Below, one piece after another: positions 30,695-41,908 of a DNA stretch of 64,000 bases. Under the pieces are notes generated by a model, which did not search any database, was not told where the DNA came from, and was given only the letters and a program-made list of their open reading frames with translations. How positions within the stretch are numbered: the first letter of the stretch is position 1; the number at the start of each line of letters is the position of its first letter. The DNA is from Rhodococcus sp. 1163. GTDB taxonomy: Bacteria; Actinomycetota; Actinomycetes; Mycobacteriales; Mycobacteriaceae. Both the position numbers and the translations under genes were made by a program. The stretch lies in the NCBI RefSeq assembly GCF_002091985.1, contig NZ_MKKX01000020.1, positions 124,001-188,000 of the forward strand, given 5' to 3'.

Positions 30695-33600
30695 CGCGCC
30701 CGGCTGACCAATGCGCGCACGCCCTCGCCCAGCTCGATCGCGTCCGGGCCCGGATCCCCATCCACCAAGGTAAGTGCAAGGACCTCACCCTTGATGAGTT
30801 CCCGGTGAGTGTCGAGCCAGTCGCGTCGATCAGCCGGTACCTCGACGACGATATCGATCCGATCGGACACCTCCAGCCCGAGGTTACGGCGTGCATCCTG
30901 GAATTCGCGGATACGATCCTTCGCCCAACCCTCGGCTTCGAGTTCGGCTGTGACACTCGAGTCGAGCACGACGAGGCCGGCGTTTCCGGGCAACGCAGCC
31001 GTCGAATCCGGCTCGGCAGCAACCAATTTGCGAGCGTACTCGGAGGGCAGCAGCTCGATGCCCGCAGCGCTGACAACACCGTTCGCGTCCTCGGACCATT
31101 CACCGGCCTTGACGGCCTTGATGACCTTCTGAACGTCCTTACCGATGCGGGGACCTGCCGCACGAGCGTTGACGACAAGTTCGAACTTGCCGTGCACTGC
31201 AACGTCGTCGGTCAGATCCACCTTCTTGACATTGACCTCGTCCGCGATGATGTCGGCGTACGGACGCAACCGCTCCGCGTTCTCGGCAGCGACGGTGACC
31301 TCGGGCAGCGGCAGGCGCACTCGAAGATTCTGCGCCTTACGTAGACCGAGCACAGTGGAACAGATGGTTCGAACCTCATCCATGGAATCGACGAGTTCGG
31401 GATCGGAAGGCAGCTCACCCGCGTCAGGCCAGTCCATCAGGTGCACCGAACGCCCGCCGGTAAGACCACGCCACACGACTTCACTGATCAACGGCAGAAG
31501 CGGTGCCGCGATCCGCGTCAGAACTTCCAGCACTGTGTGGAGTGTGTCGATCGCATCGACGTTCTCACTCCAGAACCTCGAACGCGAGCGTCGCACATAC
31601 CAATTGGTCAGTGCATCACAGAACACGCGAAGCTCGTCGCACGCACCTGCGATGTCGTTTCCCTCCAACGCATCGGTGATCGCATCGCGAGTCGCAGCCA
31701 GCTTCGCAAGCACGTACCGATCGAGAACATGCGGCGAATCGGTACGCCACACGCCCGGCTTGTCCGCGTACAACTGCAAGAAGCTCCACGCGTTCCAGAT
31801 CGGCAGCAAGGCCTGACGAACACCCTCGCGGATGCCCTGCTCGGTCACCACGAGATTTCCGCCTCGAAGGATCGGAGAAGACATCAGGAACCACCGCATG
31901 GCATCGGAGCCGTCCCTGTCGAACACTTCCTTCACATCCGGATAGTTCCCCTTGGACTTGCTCATCTTCAAGCCGTCGTCTCCGAGGACGATCCCGTGTG
32001 CTGCAACGGTTTTGAAGGCCGGCCTATCGAACAGAGCCGTCGCCAGGACATGCAGCGTGTAAAACCATCCACGCGTCTGACCGTTGTACTCGACGATGAA
32101 ATCGCCGGGGTTGTGAGTGGCGAACCACTCCTCGTTCTCGAACGGAAAGTGCACCTGCGCATACGGCATCGAACCGGACTCGAACCAGCAGTCCAATACC
32201 TCCGGAACACGACGCATGGTCGACTTGCCGGTCGGGTCATCGGGATTCGGCCGCGTCAGATCGTCGATGTAGGGACGATGAAGATCGGTCGGTCGCACAC
32301 CGAAATCACGCTCGAGATCATCGAGGCTGCCATAGACGTCGAGTCTCGGATACGCCGGATCATCCGAGGTCCACACCGGAATCGGACTGCCCCAGTAGCG
32401 GTTTCGGCTGATGTTCCAGTCACGCGCACCCGCGAGCCACTTACCGAACTGCCCGTCCTTGATATGTTCGGGGACCCACGTGATCTCCTGGTTCAACTCG
32501 ACCATGCGATCGCGGAACTTGGTCACCGCAACGAACCACGACGGAACCGCCATGTAGATGAGCGGCTGACCACTCCGCCAGCTATGTGGGTAGGAGTGCT
32601 CGATCGTCTCGTGACGCAGCAACCGTCCCGAGGCCTTCAGATCCTTGATGATGACGGGGTTCGCATCGAACACCATCAAGCCCTCGTACGGCGGCACCAT
32701 CGAGGTGAACTTTCCACCCGGATCGAGCGGTTGCACCACCTCGATACCGTTGGCCGTCGCCACGTCCATGTCCTCTTCACCGAATGCGGGCGCCAAGTGC
32801 ACGATTCCGGTACCGGAATCGGTAGTCACGTAGTCGGCGGACAGCACACGATGCGAGTTGGGATGTCCGATGAAGAAGTCGAACGGGGGCGTGTACTTCA
32901 GCCCGACAAGATCGGCACCGGTGTGCTCGGACAACACCGTCGGGTTCTCCCCCAGCTCCCGAGCGTAATGAGCCACTCGATCACGTGCGAGTACGACGCG
33001 TCCGCCTTCTCCGTCCTCGACCTGCACGTAGTCGATGTCCGGACGCACCGCCATCGCGAGATTCGACGGGATGGTCCACGGCGTCGTCGTCCAGATCAAA
33101 GCATCGGCGCCGTCGAGTGGCGAACCCGGCGCGGAGAGCGCCATTCGCACGGTGACGGCCGGATCTTGACGCATCTTGTATGCGTCGTCGAGACGGGTCT
33201 CCTGGTTCGACAACGGCGTCTGCTCGTACCAGGAGTACGGAAGAACTCGGAAGCCCTGGTAGATGAGCCCCTTGTCGTGGAGTGTCTTGAATGCCCACAT
33301 GACCGACTCCATGAAGTCGAGGTCGAGGGTCTTGTAGTCGTTGTCGAAGTCGACCCAGCGTGCCTGACGGGTCACGTAGTCGCGCCATTCGTCGGTGTAC
33401 TGCAGGACCGACTGCTTGCAGTAAGCGTTGAACTTCGCCAGACCCATCTCGTCGATCTCGGACTTGTCCTTGATCCCGAGTTGCTTCTCGGCTTCGAGTT
33501 CGGCCGGCAACCCATGACAGTCCCAGCCGAATCGTCGCTCGACCTTCATGCCCCGCATCGTCTGGAAGCGCGGTACGAGATCCTTGACGTATCCGGTCAG

Positions 33601-33825
33601 AAGATGGCCGTAGTGCGGCAGTCCGTTGGCGAACGGAGGGCCGTCGTAGAAGACGAATTCTTCGGCGCCTTCACGATTGTCCACGCTGGCGCGGAAGGTT
33701 CCATCCGCCGCCCAGGCGTCGAGGACCTTCTTCTCGAGATCGGGGAACGATACGCTGCCGGCTTTCGTGCCGTAGATGTCGACGAGCGGGTAGGAATCGC
33801 GTGTCGATGTGTGATCGTCGGTCAT
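30691..33825 (-). CDS. ileS: Isoleucyl-tRNA synthetase
   Basis: Charges tRNA-Ile. 1044 residues from the ATG at 33825, which has GAGGAG upstream. Class I signatures are [12 protein letters not shown] (HIGH-type) and KMSKSKGN. An editing domain lies between them (about 200-400), and the anticodon-binding and C-terminal domains follow. The length and C-terminal layout match the long, eukaryote-like IleRS type found in actinobacteria, a type generally less sensitive to mupirocin. A T-box leader directly upstream ties expression to uncharged tRNA-Ile. Confidence 0.97.
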   Translation of the reverse strand: MTDDHTSTRDSYPLVDIYGTKAGSVSFPDLEKKVLDAWAADGTFRASVDNREGAEEFVFYDGPPFANGLPHYGHLLTGYVKDLVPRFQTMRGMKVERRFGWDCHGLPAELEAEKQLGIKDKSEIDEMGLAKFNAYCKQSVLQYTDEWRDYVTRQARWVDFDNDYKTLDLDFMESVMWAFKTLHDKGLIYQGFRVLPYSWYEQTPLSNQETRLDDAYKMRQDPAVTVRMALSAPGSPLDGADALIWTTTPWTIPSNLAMAVRPDIDYVQVEDGEGGRVVLARDRVAHYARELGENPTVLSEHTGADLVGLKYTPPFDFFIGHPNSHRVLSADYVTTDSGTGIVHLAPAFGEEDMDVATANGIEVVQPLDPGGKFTSMVPPYEGLMVFDANPVIIKDLKASGRLLRHETIEHSYPHSWRSGQPLIYMAVPSWFVAVTKFRDRMVELNQEITWVPEHIKDGQFGKWLAGARDWNISRNRYWGSPIPVWTSDDPAYPRLDVYGSLDDLERDFGVRPTDLHRPYIDDLTRPNPDDPTGKSTMRRVPEVLDCWFESGSMPYAQVHFPFENEEWFATHNPGDFIVEYNGQTRGWFYTLHVLATALFDRPAFKTVAAHGIVLGDDGLKMSKSKGNYPDVKEVFDRDGSDAMRWFLMSSPILRGGNLVVTEQGIREGVRQALLPIWNAWSFLQLYADKPGVWRTDSPHVLDRYVLAKLAATRDAITDALEGNDIAGACDELRVFCDALTNWYVRRSRSRFWSENVDAIDTLHTVLEVLTRIAAPLLPLISEVVWRGLTGGRSVHLMDWPDAGELPSDPELVDSMDEVRTICSTVLGLRKAQNLRVRLPLPEVTVAAENAERLRPYADIIADEVNVKKVDLTDDVAVHGKFELVVNARAAGPRIGKDVQKVIKAVKAGEWSEDANGVVSAAGIELLPSEYARKLVAAEPDSTAALPGNAGLVVLDSSVTAELEAEGWAKDRIREFQDARRNLGLEVSDRIDIVVEVPADRRDWLDTHRELIKGEVLALTLVDGDPGPDAIELGEGVRALVSRAR

Positions 33826-33837
33826 GATGACTCCTCG

Positions 33838-34090
33838 TGCCATCCGCTCGTGTGAGCGGAACGTAGTCGGCACGGGGACGATGTCCGACGTGTCTTTACG
33901 TCGGTACCGCGGTACCACCCCGTTTGCATCGGATTCGCCCGCACAGGACGATCCGATGCCACTCACGCTGGCTGTAACGGGCCCACCCGTTCGGTTCTAC
34001 TGAGCAGGCCGTAAAGGCTCACCGTTCTTCCGAAGACTCCCCGGTGATCGCCGGATCAACGCCTGACTTCTTTCGATCGAACTTCCAGAC
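33838..34090 (-). promoter_or_regulatory. T-box riboswitch (tRNA-Ile), leader of ileS
   Basis: The minus-strand leader contains the T-box core GGGGTGGTACCGCGG (within 33903-33921), which pairs with the 3' end of uncharged tRNA. About 130 bases earlier is a Stem I region with GGCGATCACCGG, where ATC is the likely isoleucine specifier codon. A short hairpin (CCGCTC/GAGCGG, 33844-33859) lies just before the ribosome-binding site, and there is no terminator with a U-run. This fits the translational T-boxes known for actinobacterial ileS, where uncharged tRNA frees the ribosome-binding site. Confidence 0.92.
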
Positions 34091-34107
34091 CCGATGATGC
34101 TCAGGAA

Positions 34108-34296
34108 CTAATGCTTCGGCGGGGAGAGATGATCGGGAGGAGATTTCCTACCGGCCAACGCGCCCGTCAGCAATAGAACCGCACCAACTACACATACTGC
34201 GATACAGCCCCAAGCCCAGATCACCGAGCCGGTCATCAAAGCGATGACCAGCAAGGCAAACCCCACTGCCGCCGCACACAGCGTCAGTACAAGCAC
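34108..34296 (-). CDS. Small two-helix membrane protein, unknown
   Basis: 62-residue protein starting with GTG, with GAGGTG just upstream. Two hydrophobic helices (about 2-22 and 27-48) are joined by a short turn, followed by a basic tail ending KSPPDHLSPPKH. Small proteins of this kind are often found beside wag31/divIVA in actinobacteria. It lies between divIVA and the ileS leader on the same strand. No function can be assigned. Confidence 0.65.
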   Translation of the reverse strand: MLVLTLCAAAVGFALLVIALMTGSVIWAWGCIAVCVVGAVLLLTGALAGRKSPPDHLSPPKH

Positions 34297-34380
34297 ACCA
34301 CACCTCGTTCCGGATGCGCCGGCAAGCGACCGTCAGGTCCGGAGCGAGCCGTCGCGCGCCATGCGTGAAGCAAACAACCT

Positions 34381-35262
34381 CTAGTTGTTGCCCTTGGCGT
34401 ACGACTGGCTGTACCCGGAGGACTGTCCCTCTTGGTTGAAGCCGTCCTTGCCATTGTCCACAGGCAGGGCCGAGGAGCGATTCTCCAACTCTTCGAGCTG
34501 CGATTCCAGGTACGACTTGAGACGGACCCGGTACTCGCGCTCGAACGTCTTGAGCTGCTCGATGCGACCTTCCAGAACAGATCGCTGCTCGTTGATCGTC
34601 GCCATGATCTCGGTGTGCTTGCGTTCGGCATCGGCCTGAAGTGCGTCGGCCTTCTCCTTCGCCTGCCTGAGCTGGGTCTCCGACCTTGTCTGCGCATCCG
34701 ACAATAGCGACTCGGATTTCTGACGAGCATCGGTAACCATTGCCTCCGAGCGCGTACGCGCATCGGTGACCAGGCGCTCGGCGTTGGTCCGCGCGTTGCC
34801 CAGCAACTGCTCCGACTCGGTTTTCGCATCGCTCGTCAGACGATCTGCCATTTCCTGAGCAAGGCCCAGGATCTTGGCCGCCTGCATGTTGGAATCAGCG
34901 CTTTGCGACGCGGCAACGGGAGCCGGAGCTGGGGCCACCACAGGTGCAGGCTTGGGAGGCTCGACCGGGCGTTGCGGCTCCGGAGGTCGCTGCGGCTCTG
35001 GCACCTTTTGCTGAACGGGTGCAGATTGGCCGGAGCCGGATTGGCCGGAGCCGGGCTGTCGCGCCGAACTCTTGGAGTCGGACAGCTCCTGATCGAGCTC
35101 GCCCACTCGCTGGCGCAGATCAGCATTTTCTTCGATCAGTCGCGACAGCTCTTGCTCGACGAGATCGAGGAATGCATCTACCTCGTCTTCGTTGTAGCCG
35201 CGCTTTCCGATCGGCGGCTTACTGAACGCGACATTGTGCACATCAGCTGGAGTCAGCGGCAT
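34381..35262 (-). CDS. divIVA: Polar growth protein DivIVA/Wag31
   Basis: Coiled-coil scaffold that marks cell poles and directs tip growth in mycolate-containing actinobacteria. 293 residues. The N-terminal DivIVA domain (1-60) has the membrane-binding start [33 protein letters not shown]-type sequence. A disordered P/Q-rich linker (about 75-125) contains SGSGQS and PEPQRP repeats, and a long coiled coil (about 128-265) is full of AKTESEQ and ARTRSEAM heptads. AAGGGATCC precedes the ATG. It is the last division gene of the dcw region, separated from yggT by 160 bp that may hold its own promoter. Confidence 0.96.
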   Translation of the reverse strand: MPLTPADVHNVAFSKPPIGKRGYNEDEVDAFLDLVEQELSRLIEENADLRQRVGELDQELSDSKSSARQPGSGQSGSGQSAPVQQKVPEPQRPPEPQRPVEPPKPAPVVAPAPAPVAASQSADSNMQAAKILGLAQEMADRLTSDAKTESEQLLGNARTNAERLVTDARTRSEAMVTDARQKSESLLSDAQTRSETQLRQAKEKADALQADAERKHTEIMATINEQRSVLEGRIEQLKTFEREYRVRLKSYLESQLEELENRSSALPVDNGKDGFNQEGQSSGYSQSYAKGNN

Positions 35263-35307
35263 GGAAGGATCCCTTCACGCGTCTTGAGGCGGTAGAGCAA
35301 GCATTCA

Positions 35308-35313
35308 GTTATA
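35308..35313 (-). promoter_or_regulatory. Possible -10 element of a divIVA promoter
   Basis: TATAAC on the minus strand, 46 bases upstream of the divIVA start, in the 160-bp gap after yggT. The matching -35 region is weak (TTGTTC at about 19 bases). A separate divIVA promoter is plausible because the gene follows a terminator-bounded unit. Confidence 0.35.
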
Positions 35314-35422
35314 TCCCATTCCATACGGTCCGGAACAATCAAACTGTAACTGGCGTCCATTCTGTCACATCGGTCGCGCTGGTCGCTCGCGTCCCCGAAG
35401 TCTTGTACCAAAGTATCGAACC

Positions 35423-35710
35423 CTACGATCCCAGCCCTCTCACGACAGTCATCAGGATGAACACCCCGAAGAGCAACACCATGATCGACAAGTCGAGTCG
35501 AACTCCGCCGAGATTCACCGGCGGTATCAGTCTGCGAAGCAGCTTGACCGGCGGGTCGGTCACCGTGAAAATCGCTTCCAGCAATATCACCACAATTCCT
35601 GTGGGACGCCAGTCGCGGGCGAACGTTCTGATGAATTCGACGATGATGCGGCCGATGAGAAGCAGCCAGAACATGAAAAGTACGAAATAGAGAACCGCAA
35701 ACAAGGCCAC
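35423..35710 (-). CDS. YggT-family membrane protein
   Basis: 95 residues with two YggT hydrophobic segments (about 1-24 and 70-92) and the family signature TDPPVKLLRRLIPP between them. YggT proteins sit between sepF and divIVA in most actinobacteria and many Gram-positive bacteria. Their role is unclear; membrane or cell-envelope stress functions have been proposed. Starts with GTG at 35710, just after the sepF terminator. Confidence 0.9.
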   Translation of the reverse strand: MALFAVLYFVLFMFWLLLIGRIIVEFIRTFARDWRPTGIVVILLEAIFTVTDPPVKLLRRLIPPVNLGGVRLDLSIMVLLFGVFILMTVVRGLGS

Positions 35711-35727
35711 GTCTCATACTGTGCCCG

Positions 35728-35786
35728 AAAAAAGCGGCTCGATCAAAGCGACCAGGTCAGAGACCCCCGACGCCCGATCGAGCCGC
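35728..35786 (-). terminator. Intrinsic terminator after sepF
   Basis: On the minus strand an 11-bp stem GCGGCTCGATC/GATCGAGCCGC with a 31-base loop is followed directly by TTTTTT (35733-35728). It lies 25 bases downstream of the sepF stop and is one of only two U-run terminators seen in the window. It separates the ftsZ-sepF unit from yggT-divIVA. Confidence 0.85.
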
Positions 35787-35811
35787 GGACTTATCGCACA
35801 ACTCGTCCGAG

Positions 35812-36483
35812 TCATTGCTGACTGTAGAAGCCGGTTTCGGCGATCCGACGACGCTCCTGAGGCGAGACGTCGACATCAGCGGGCGAGAGGAGAAACACCT
35901 TAGTCGCGACCTTGTCGAAGGAGCCACGCAGTGCGAACGCCAGTCCCGCGGCAAAGTCCACCAACCGCTTCGCGTCGGCATTGCTCATCTCGACGAGATC
36001 CATGATGACGGGGGTCCCGTCACGAAAGCGCTCACCGATGGTGCGCGCCTCGCTGTAGTCGCGTGGTTGCAACGTGGTGATCTTGGACAAGGGGCCTCCG
36101 TCGTCGACGATCGGGCTTCGACGAGTTTCCGCCCGTACATCCATCCTGGTATCGACGGCGAGGTTTCCACGCGTCGCCGTCGGCCGAGCACCTCCGCCGG
36201 TTGAACCGCGCGAACTTCTGCCCCCGATGGGTGCCAGAGTAGGAGCCGACCGAGGCGCCTCGAAGTCGTCGTAGTCTTCGGCGTCGTCCAGATTGGCATG
36301 CGCGGGCCGTCGAGAAGTAAAGCTGGGGCCGCCGAATTCACGGTCGCCGCGCTCGTCGAGTTCGGCGTACGTGTCGCGCCCCCGCGAAACCCGATGAGTA
36401 TCGGGTTCGTCGAGGTAGTCGTCTTCATAGTCCGCGAGTGGAACCATGCCGAAGTACGCCTTGAACTTGTGCAGGGTGCTCAT
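35812..36483 (-). CDS. sepF: Division protein SepF
   Basis: Membrane-associated FtsZ partner that tethers and aligns FtsZ filaments; in actinobacteria it replaces the FtsA anchor. 223 residues from the ATG at 36483, preceded by AAGGA. An N-terminal amphipathic segment ([14 protein letters not shown]), a disordered R/G/D-rich linker (about 20-125) and the SepF/DUF552 fold (about 128-223, [18 protein letters not shown], then [15 protein letters not shown]). It follows the yggS-type gene and ends at a strong terminator. Confidence 0.95.
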   Translation of the reverse strand: MSTLHKFKAYFGMVPLADYEDDYLDEPDTHRVSRGRDTYAELDERGDREFGGPSFTSRRPAHANLDDAEDYDDFEAPRSAPTLAPIGGRSSRGSTGGGARPTATRGNLAVDTRMDVRAETRRSPIVDDGGPLSKITTLQPRDYSEARTIGERFRDGTPVIMDLVEMSNADAKRLVDFAAGLAFALRGSFDKVATKVFLLSPADVDVSPQERRRIAETGFYSQQ

Positions 36484-36568
36484 CGATCCTTGCCTTCCTT
36501 CAAAACTGGCCATTCGGGCTTCACTCCCGGGCGGGTGTTCAGCGTGTCGTCTCCAGGTTCACATTGGG

Positions 36569-37336
36569 TCAGTTGTGACTGATGTGAACCGTGGTCTCTA
36601 CAGGCGAGGTTATCGGCCGCGAACCGAGTATTGCGGTACCGACACGCACGCACGTCGATCCGTGTCGCACAGCTGCTTCCAGGTCGCCGGTCATGCCCGC
36701 AGACAGTTCGACCGCCTCCGGATGATCGACCAGAACACGCTGGTGCAGTTCGGCAAGAGCGGCGAACGAACTATCGGGGTCGGCTTCGATCGGCGGGACC
36801 GCCATCAAACCCGCAAGTGAGAGATTCTCTGCCGATGCGACGAGGTCGACCAGTTCGTCCAGTTGTTCGCGTTCGATGCCGGCCCGATGAACATCGCCAT
36901 CGAGACTCACTTGAATCAGCACCTGCAAAGGGGTTGTCCGCTCGCCCTCGCCCAGCGCACGATGCACTGCGTTCTGAAGCGCCTGAACCAACCGCGCGCT
37001 GTCTACCGAGTGGATCGAATAGGCCCACTTCGCAACCGACTTCGCCTTGTTCCTCTGCAAATGCCCGATCATGTGCCATTTCGCGGGAGAGTCGGCAAAG
37101 TGCTCGGCCGTCTCGTGTGCCTTGACCGTTGCTTCCTGCTCCCGCGACTCACCGAACTCACGGCAACCCAGTCGATAGAGAATTTCGACGTCACTCGAGG
37201 GGAAGAACTTGGTGACCGGAAGCAGCGTCACGTCCTTTTCGGCGCGGCCGGCGGAGATACACGCCGCACGCAGCCGATCTCGCACCGACAGCAGTGCGTT
37301 CTCTATCTCTACGGCTCTGTCACTTGCGATAGTCAT
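36569..37336 (-). CDS. PLP homeostasis protein (YggS/PLPBP family)
   Basis: Small PLP-binding protein that buffers pyridoxal phosphate and influences amino-acid and keto-acid levels. 255 residues from the ATG at 37336. The PLP lysine is in LLPVTKFFP (Lys43); other blocks are FGESREQE, WHMIGHLQRNK and SAGMTGDLEAAVRHGSTCVRVGTAILG. It has the alanine-racemase-like barrel without the C-terminal domain of true racemases. It starts 8 bases after pgeF, as in other actinobacterial dcw regions. Confidence 0.94.
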   Translation of the reverse strand: MTIASDRAVEIENALLSVRDRLRAACISAGRAEKDVTLLPVTKFFPSSDVEILYRLGCREFGESREQEATVKAHETAEHFADSPAKWHMIGHLQRNKAKSVAKWAYSIHSVDSARLVQALQNAVHRALGEGERTTPLQVLIQVSLDGDVHRAGIEREQLDELVDLVASAENLSLAGLMAVPPIEADPDSSFAALAELHQRVLVDHPEAVELSAGMTGDLEAAVRHGSTCVRVGTAILGSRPITSPVETTVHISHN

Positions 37337-37344
37337 GGCACCAG

Positions 37345-38064
37345 TCAAGCAGGCTCGGTGTCCATCCAGATCACGCTGGCGAACCTGCCGGTCGGTGCTT
37401 CCCGCCGATGACTGAACAGGGTTCTGTCCTCGATGGTGCACCGAGGATCTACCACCACCGCCGATACACCGGAAGCCTCGAGTTGCCTACGAATGCCCGC
37501 ACGGATATCGAGACCCGGCGTCTTACGAACCGTCGTGGTTGCACTACCGGGTAGATGCCTCTCGACGTCGGCCCGCATATGCGCAGGCACTTCGTACTGG
37601 CGGCCACTTGCTGCCGGACCCAGAAAAGCACCGACACGTCCGAGGTCTGCTCCTAGCGAAACCATCGCCTCCAGCACCTTGGGCACGATGCCGATTCGGG
37701 CACCCACCCGCCCTGCATGGACTGCGGCGATCACACCTGCCTCGTCGTCGGACAGCAGAAGCGGAACACAATCTGCAGTCAGTACCACCAGGCCGAGATT
37801 GGGAACGGTCGTCACGATTGCGTCGGTGACCGGTACGGTCTCGGAGACCGGACCGTCCACCACCGTGACGGTGCGACCATGCACCTGTTCCATCCACACC
37901 AAGCGGTCGACGCCCAGGCCCAGTTCCCGACCCAGTCGTTCGCGGTTTGCCGCGACCGCCTCCGGAGCATCACCCACATGGTCGCCGAGATTGAAAGTGT
38001 CGAACGGCGGCGCCGACACCCCACCCGCTCTGGTGGTGGTAACCCTGCGGACTTTGCCGTTCAG
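37345..38064 (-). CDS. pgeF: Laccase-domain protein PgeF (YfiH family), probable CTG start
   Basis: Family member that corrects a peptidoglycan precursor error (amide hydrolysis of UDP-MurNAc-L-Ser) in E. coli and has purine nucleoside activity in other bacteria. 239 residues with this start. Zinc-site blocks are MEQVHGRTV, LTADCVPLLL and AAVHAGRVGARIGIV; the usual HAGWRG motif reads HAGRVG. No in-frame ATG, GTG or TTG exists between the ftsZ stop and the conserved core RVTTTRAGGVS. CTG at 38064 has GAGAGG 9 bases upstream and is my best start; initiation farther upstream inside ftsZ is possible. Sits between ftsZ and the yggS-type gene. Confidence 0.85.
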   Translation of the reverse strand: MNGKVRRVTTTRAGGVSAPPFDTFNLGDHVGDAPEAVAANRERLGRELGLGVDRLVWMEQVHGRTVTVVDGPVSETVPVTDAIVTTVPNLGLVVLTADCVPLLLSDDEAGVIAAVHAGRVGARIGIVPKVLEAMVSLGADLGRVGAFLGPAASGRQYEVPAHMRADVERHLPGSATTTVRKTPGLDIRAGIRRQLEASGVSAVVVDPRCTIEDRTLFSHRREAPTGRFASVIWMDTEPA

Positions 38065-38110
38065 CGCGACATTCCTCTCGGTAGGTGCAATCCCTCTATG
38101 AGTGTTCGGA

Positions 38111-39343
38111 TCAGCGACGCATGAACGACGGTACGTCGACCTCGTCTTCGCCCTCTTCTTCGGACACCGATACACGTCGCCCAGTTCCGGGCACACCGTT
38201 CGACGGCGCACTGCGTGACTCCGAATTCGGTAGCGGCGGAAGACTACTTCCACTCGGAGCACCTGCGGAATCACGAAAAACTCCCGCCGAACTGGTCGAA
38301 TCCGATGGCCTCGACGAGGACACTTCGCCGGATCGGGCCGAACCGACGGATCCGCGCGTATTTCCGGGCGCAGCTTCCACAGGTCGACGCGTGGGGGTAC
38401 CACCGTCGAAACCGGCGGCGATCACGGTGACCCGCACCTCGTCACCGAGCGAGTCGTCGATGACTGTACCGAAGATGATGTTGGCGTCGATGTGAGCGGC
38501 TTCCTGCACCAGAGAAGCAGCCTCGTTGATCTCGAACAGACCCAGGTCGGACCCGCCGGCGATCGACAGCAGTACGCCTCGGGCGCCTTCCATCGACGCT
38601 TCGAGCAACGGCGAATTGATGGCAGATTCCGCCGCCTTGATGGCCCGACCCTCACCGCGTGAAGATCCGATTCCCATCAGGGCACTACCGGCGCCGGACA
38701 TGACACCCTTCACATCTGCGAAGTCGACATTGATCAACCCTGGAGTCGTGATGAGATCGGTGATTCCCTGGACGCCGTTGAGCAGTACCTCGTCCGCACT
38801 TCGGAATGCATCCATCAAACTGACGGCCGCATCTCCCAACTGCAGTAGCCGATCGTTGGGGATCACTATCAGTGTGTCGCAGGATTCGCGAAGCTGCTGA
38901 ATTCCGGTGTCGGCCTGGCCGCCGCGACGCTTGCCCTCGAACGAGAACGGTCGTGTGACGACTCCGACAGTCAGAGCGCCGAGTTTGCGGGCGATATTGG
39001 CGACGACGGGCGCGCCACCGGTACCGGTGCCACCGCCTTCACCTGCGGTGACGAAAACCATGTCGGCCCCCTTGAGGACCTCTTCGATCTCGTCTTTGTG
39101 ATCATCTGCCGCGCGGCGACCAACTTCGGGGTCCGCTCCGGCACCGAGTCCGCGAGTCAGCTCGCGACCTACATCGAGTTTGACGTCGGCGTCGCTCATG
39201 AGAAGTGCTTGAGCATCGGTGTTGACCGCGATGAACTCGACTCCCTTGAGTCCCTGTTCGATCATTCGGTTGACCGCGTTAACGCCGCCGCCGCCGATGC
39301 CGACGACCTTGATTACGGCGAGGTAGTTGTGCGGGGGCGTCAT
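38111..39343 (-). CDS. ftsZ: Cell division protein FtsZ
   Basis: Tubulin-like GTPase that forms the division ring. 410 residues from the ATG at 39343. The GTP signature [10 protein letters not shown] is near residue 100, the T7 catalytic loop [11 protein letters not shown] near 200-210. The C-terminal linker is S/G/P-rich and ends in the partner-binding peptide DVPSFMRR. A 194-bp gap separates it from ftsQ; it includes a TTGACA hexamer (39423-39428, minus strand), so ftsZ may have its own promoter, as in other actinobacteria. pgeF follows. Confidence 0.98.
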   Translation of the reverse strand: MTPPHNYLAVIKVVGIGGGGVNAVNRMIEQGLKGVEFIAVNTDAQALLMSDADVKLDVGRELTRGLGAGADPEVGRRAADDHKDEIEEVLKGADMVFVTAGEGGGTGTGGAPVVANIARKLGALTVGVVTRPFSFEGKRRGGQADTGIQQLRESCDTLIVIPNDRLLQLGDAAVSLMDAFRSADEVLLNGVQGITDLITTPGLINVDFADVKGVMSGAGSALMGIGSSRGEGRAIKAAESAINSPLLEASMEGARGVLLSIAGGSDLGLFEINEAASLVQEAAHIDANIIFGTVIDDSLGDEVRVTVIAAGFDGGTPTRRPVEAAPGNTRGSVGSARSGEVSSSRPSDSTSSAGVFRDSAGAPSGSSLPPLPNSESRSAPSNGVPGTGRRVSVSEEEGEDEVDVPSFMRR

Positions 39344-39537
39344 GGGCTCTCGCCTTCCGTGGTTGTTGTCTGGACTGTCAGGTACGGGAAAAGTCTCAAC
39401 CTGAACCATAGGCTTAGAGTTATGTCAAGTACTCGACTTGATGAACGCTATTGATCGGTGCAACCTTCTGCCATTAGGCGCGCCGGGCACCGCGAAAAGA
39501 TTTTGCTTCAGACCGTACCTGTCGGTCACCCGAACAG

Positions 39538-40410
39538 CTACTTGATGGTGGGTAGATCTGGGCTCGATACATCCAGAACCTGTCCAGGCTGAGACAACAA
39601 TGTAAGCGCCACAGCAGATTTGCGCTCCGAATTATCGCTACTCCCCCATACGAGTGTCCTCCCGTCGAGCAACGACAGCGACACCTCCGATATCGAGGTC
39701 GCGCGAACCTCGCCGACTTGACCACGAAGAGCGTCAGGCATCGAATCCAGTACGGCCAGTCCGCTTGTCGTAGCTGCATCCCCTGGACCGGGCGTATCGG
39801 TCACCAAGCGCACGACTCCTGGCAGTGGCGTACCGACGGCAAAGTCGACGCCGTCCTTGTCGAGCAAGTGAGTTCCGTCCGGCTCGTCCACGAATGCCAC
39901 GGGCACTCGTTCCGTCACCGTCACCCGCACGGTCGACGGATACATCCGCTGAACACGTACCGACGCCATTGCCGGGATAGCCGCGACTCGCTGTGCAGCT
40001 GATCCAACATCGACCCGAACGAGCTTCTCCCCCAGCAGGATGTCGAGGTCGGCGACAATTTCTTCCTCGGACACCGTCACGTTTCCGGTGACCTCGATCT
40101 TGCGGACGGACAACACTGGGGTGAGATACACCAGGGCAAATCCCGCCACGATCACAGCCACCACCGCCGCTGCGATCAGTCCGAGTTTGCGACGCGACCG
40201 CGAGACACGCAGACGTTCCGCTTCTCGAGCCTCGCGCCTGCGCTCGCGATCCTTCGCCTCGTGCGATGCGGCCGCGGAATTCGCACCGCCCGTCGACCTT
40301 CCGGTGGATTCGCCATTCTTCGGTGTCGCCACGGATTTCGGTCTTGCCTTGGACGTGCGATCAGGCCTGGCGGCACGGCGTCGACTCCCCCGCTCGGGCC
40401 GATCGGTCAC
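39538..40410 (-). CDS. ftsQ: Division protein FtsQ
   Basis: Bitopic membrane protein that links FtsL and the septal synthase to the division ring. 290 residues: a long basic cytoplasmic N terminus (about 1-75), one membrane helix ([20 protein letters not shown], about 76-95), a POTRA domain ([19 protein letters not shown]) and the FtsQ beta domain. The ATG overlaps the murC stop (ATGA). Last gene of the tightly packed part of the dcw cluster. Confidence 0.95.
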   Translation of the reverse strand: MTDRPERGSRRRAARPDRTSKARPKSVATPKNGESTGRSTGGANSAAASHEAKDRERRREAREAERLRVSRSRRKLGLIAAAVVAVIVAGFALVYLTPVLSVRKIEVTGNVTVSEEEIVADLDILLGEKLVRVDVGSAAQRVAAIPAMASVRVQRMYPSTVRVTVTERVPVAFVDEPDGTHLLDKDGVDFAVGTPLPGVVRLVTDTPGPGDAATTSGLAVLDSMPDALRGQVGEVRATSISEVSLSLLDGRTLVWGSSDNSERKSAVALTLLSQPGQVLDVSSPDLPTIK

Positions 40411-41891
40411 TCCGATGCCCGACCTTGCCCGATCCTGAAGTCGGTCTTCGACCGCAACGCATCGAGAATGGGTCCGGCCAACATCGTGACATCGCCCGCG
40501 CCCATGGTGATGACCACATCTCCGGGGGCGGTCAGCGCGGCAACCTGCTTGGCCACCAAAGACAAATCCGGTTGATAGTTGACCGGGACGGTCACCGCCG
40601 CTGCCACCAGTGCACCCGTAACCCCGGGGAGCGGTTCTTCGCGCGCGCCGTACACATCGAGTACGACCACCTCGTCGGCAAGGCTCAACGCCGTACCGAA
40701 CTCCGAAGCGAAAGTTTCCGTCCGCGAATACAGGTGCGGTTGGAAGACCACGATCACCCGTCCACGCTCGTCTGGACCCGCGACTCCAGCGACGAGTTGC
40801 TGTGCCGCAGTCAGCACCGCACGGACCTCCGTCGGGTGGTGCGCATAGTCGTCGAAAACGCGAACACCGTGTTCGCGCCCACGGAGCTGGAACCGGCGAT
40901 GAACGCCACCGAAACCGGCGAGACCGGCCAGTAGTTCGTCGACCCCGGCCCCGACCTGACGCCCTGCGCTGAACGCGGCAAGAGCATTGAGCGCTGTGTG
41001 ACGTCCGGGAACCCCCAGGCGCAACGTCCGCGGCTTCTCCTCACCCTCGACCAACAATTGGGCCACACCCCCGACATCCTCGGGTTCCCAATTCAGAAGA
41101 CGGACCGCCATCTCGACCTCGCCTGTAGCGACGTTCGCCGAACCATAACCGAGCACCCGAACCCCTGGCAGTGCGCGTGCGTGGATTCTCTGAGCGAGGG
41201 CGGCGGACCCCGGGTCGTCCATGCAGGCAACCAACACTCCGCCAGGCTCGAGCAAGGCCGCGAAATCGTCGAATACCTGCACGTAGGCCTCGGTCGTGCC
41301 GAAGTAGTCGAGATGATCGGCCTCGATATTGGTGACGATCACGACGTTCGGGCTGTACTGCAGCAGGGACCCGTCGCTCTCATCGGCTTCCGCTACGAAC
41401 ACGTCGCCGCTGCCGTGGTGCGCGTTGGTGCCCGCCTCGTTGAGCTCACCACCGACGGCGAACGAGGGGTCGAATCCGCAGTGCTGCAACGCAACCACGA
41501 GCATCGACGTCGTAGAGGTCTTTCCATGGGTTCCGGACACCAGCAGCGCGCGATACCCGTCCATCAACGAGGACAACACGGCAGGGCGCAGCACGATCGG
41601 AATACCGCGTTCCTCGGCAGCGACGAGTTCGGGATTGTCTTTCGGAATCGCGGCGAGCGTCGTGACGACGACGGTGGGTCCACCCGGCAGCATGTCCAAA
41701 GCGGAACTGTCGTGCCCTACTCGGACTTGGGCACCACGTGCCCGAAGCGCAAGAACACCGCGGCTCTCCTTGGCATCCGACCCGGAGACCTGGCCACCAC
41801 GAGCCAGCAGAATACGTGCAATGCCCGACATACCGGCACCGCCGATGCCGACCATGTGCACTCTCGCGAGCTCGGCTGGAAGCTCGGACAT
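40407..41891 (-). CDS. murC: UDP-N-acetylmuramate-L-alanine ligase MurC
   Basis: Adds L-Ala to UDP-MurNAc, the first amino acid of the peptidoglycan stem. 494 residues from the ATG at 41891, which has AAAGGA 5 bases upstream; a GTG at 41912 would overlap the murG stop (GTGA) and is an alternative. Motifs are GIGGAGMSG (substrate end), GTHGKTSTT (ATP P-loop) and [10 protein letters not shown] in the third domain. In order murG-murC-ftsQ. Confidence 0.96.
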   Translation of the reverse strand: MSELPAELARVHMVGIGGAGMSGIARILLARGGQVSGSDAKESRGVLALRARGAQVRVGHDSSALDMLPGGPTVVVTTLAAIPKDNPELVAAEERGIPIVLRPAVLSSLMDGYRALLVSGTHGKTSTTSMLVVALQHCGFDPSFAVGGELNEAGTNAHHGSGDVFVAEADESDGSLLQYSPNVVIVTNIEADHLDYFGTTEAYVQVFDDFAALLEPGGVLVACMDDPGSAALAQRIHARALPGVRVLGYGSANVATGEVEMAVRLLNWEPEDVGGVAQLLVEGEEKPRTLRLGVPGRHTALNALAAFSAGRQVGAGVDELLAGLAGFGGVHRRFQLRGREHGVRVFDDYAHHPTEVRAVLTAAQQLVAGVAGPDERGRVIVVFQPHLYSRTETFASEFGTALSLADEVVVLDVYGAREEPLPGVTGALVAAAVTVPVNYQPDLSLVAKQVAALTAPGDVVITMGAGDVTMLAGPILDALRSKTDFRIGQGRASE

Positions 41892-41908
41892 GTCCATCCT
41901 TTCACCCG

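Noticed and set aside
31441-33855. 804-codon open frame antisense to ileS
   Set aside because: It is the shadow of the ileS frame; ileS motifs and the T-box fix the coding strand.
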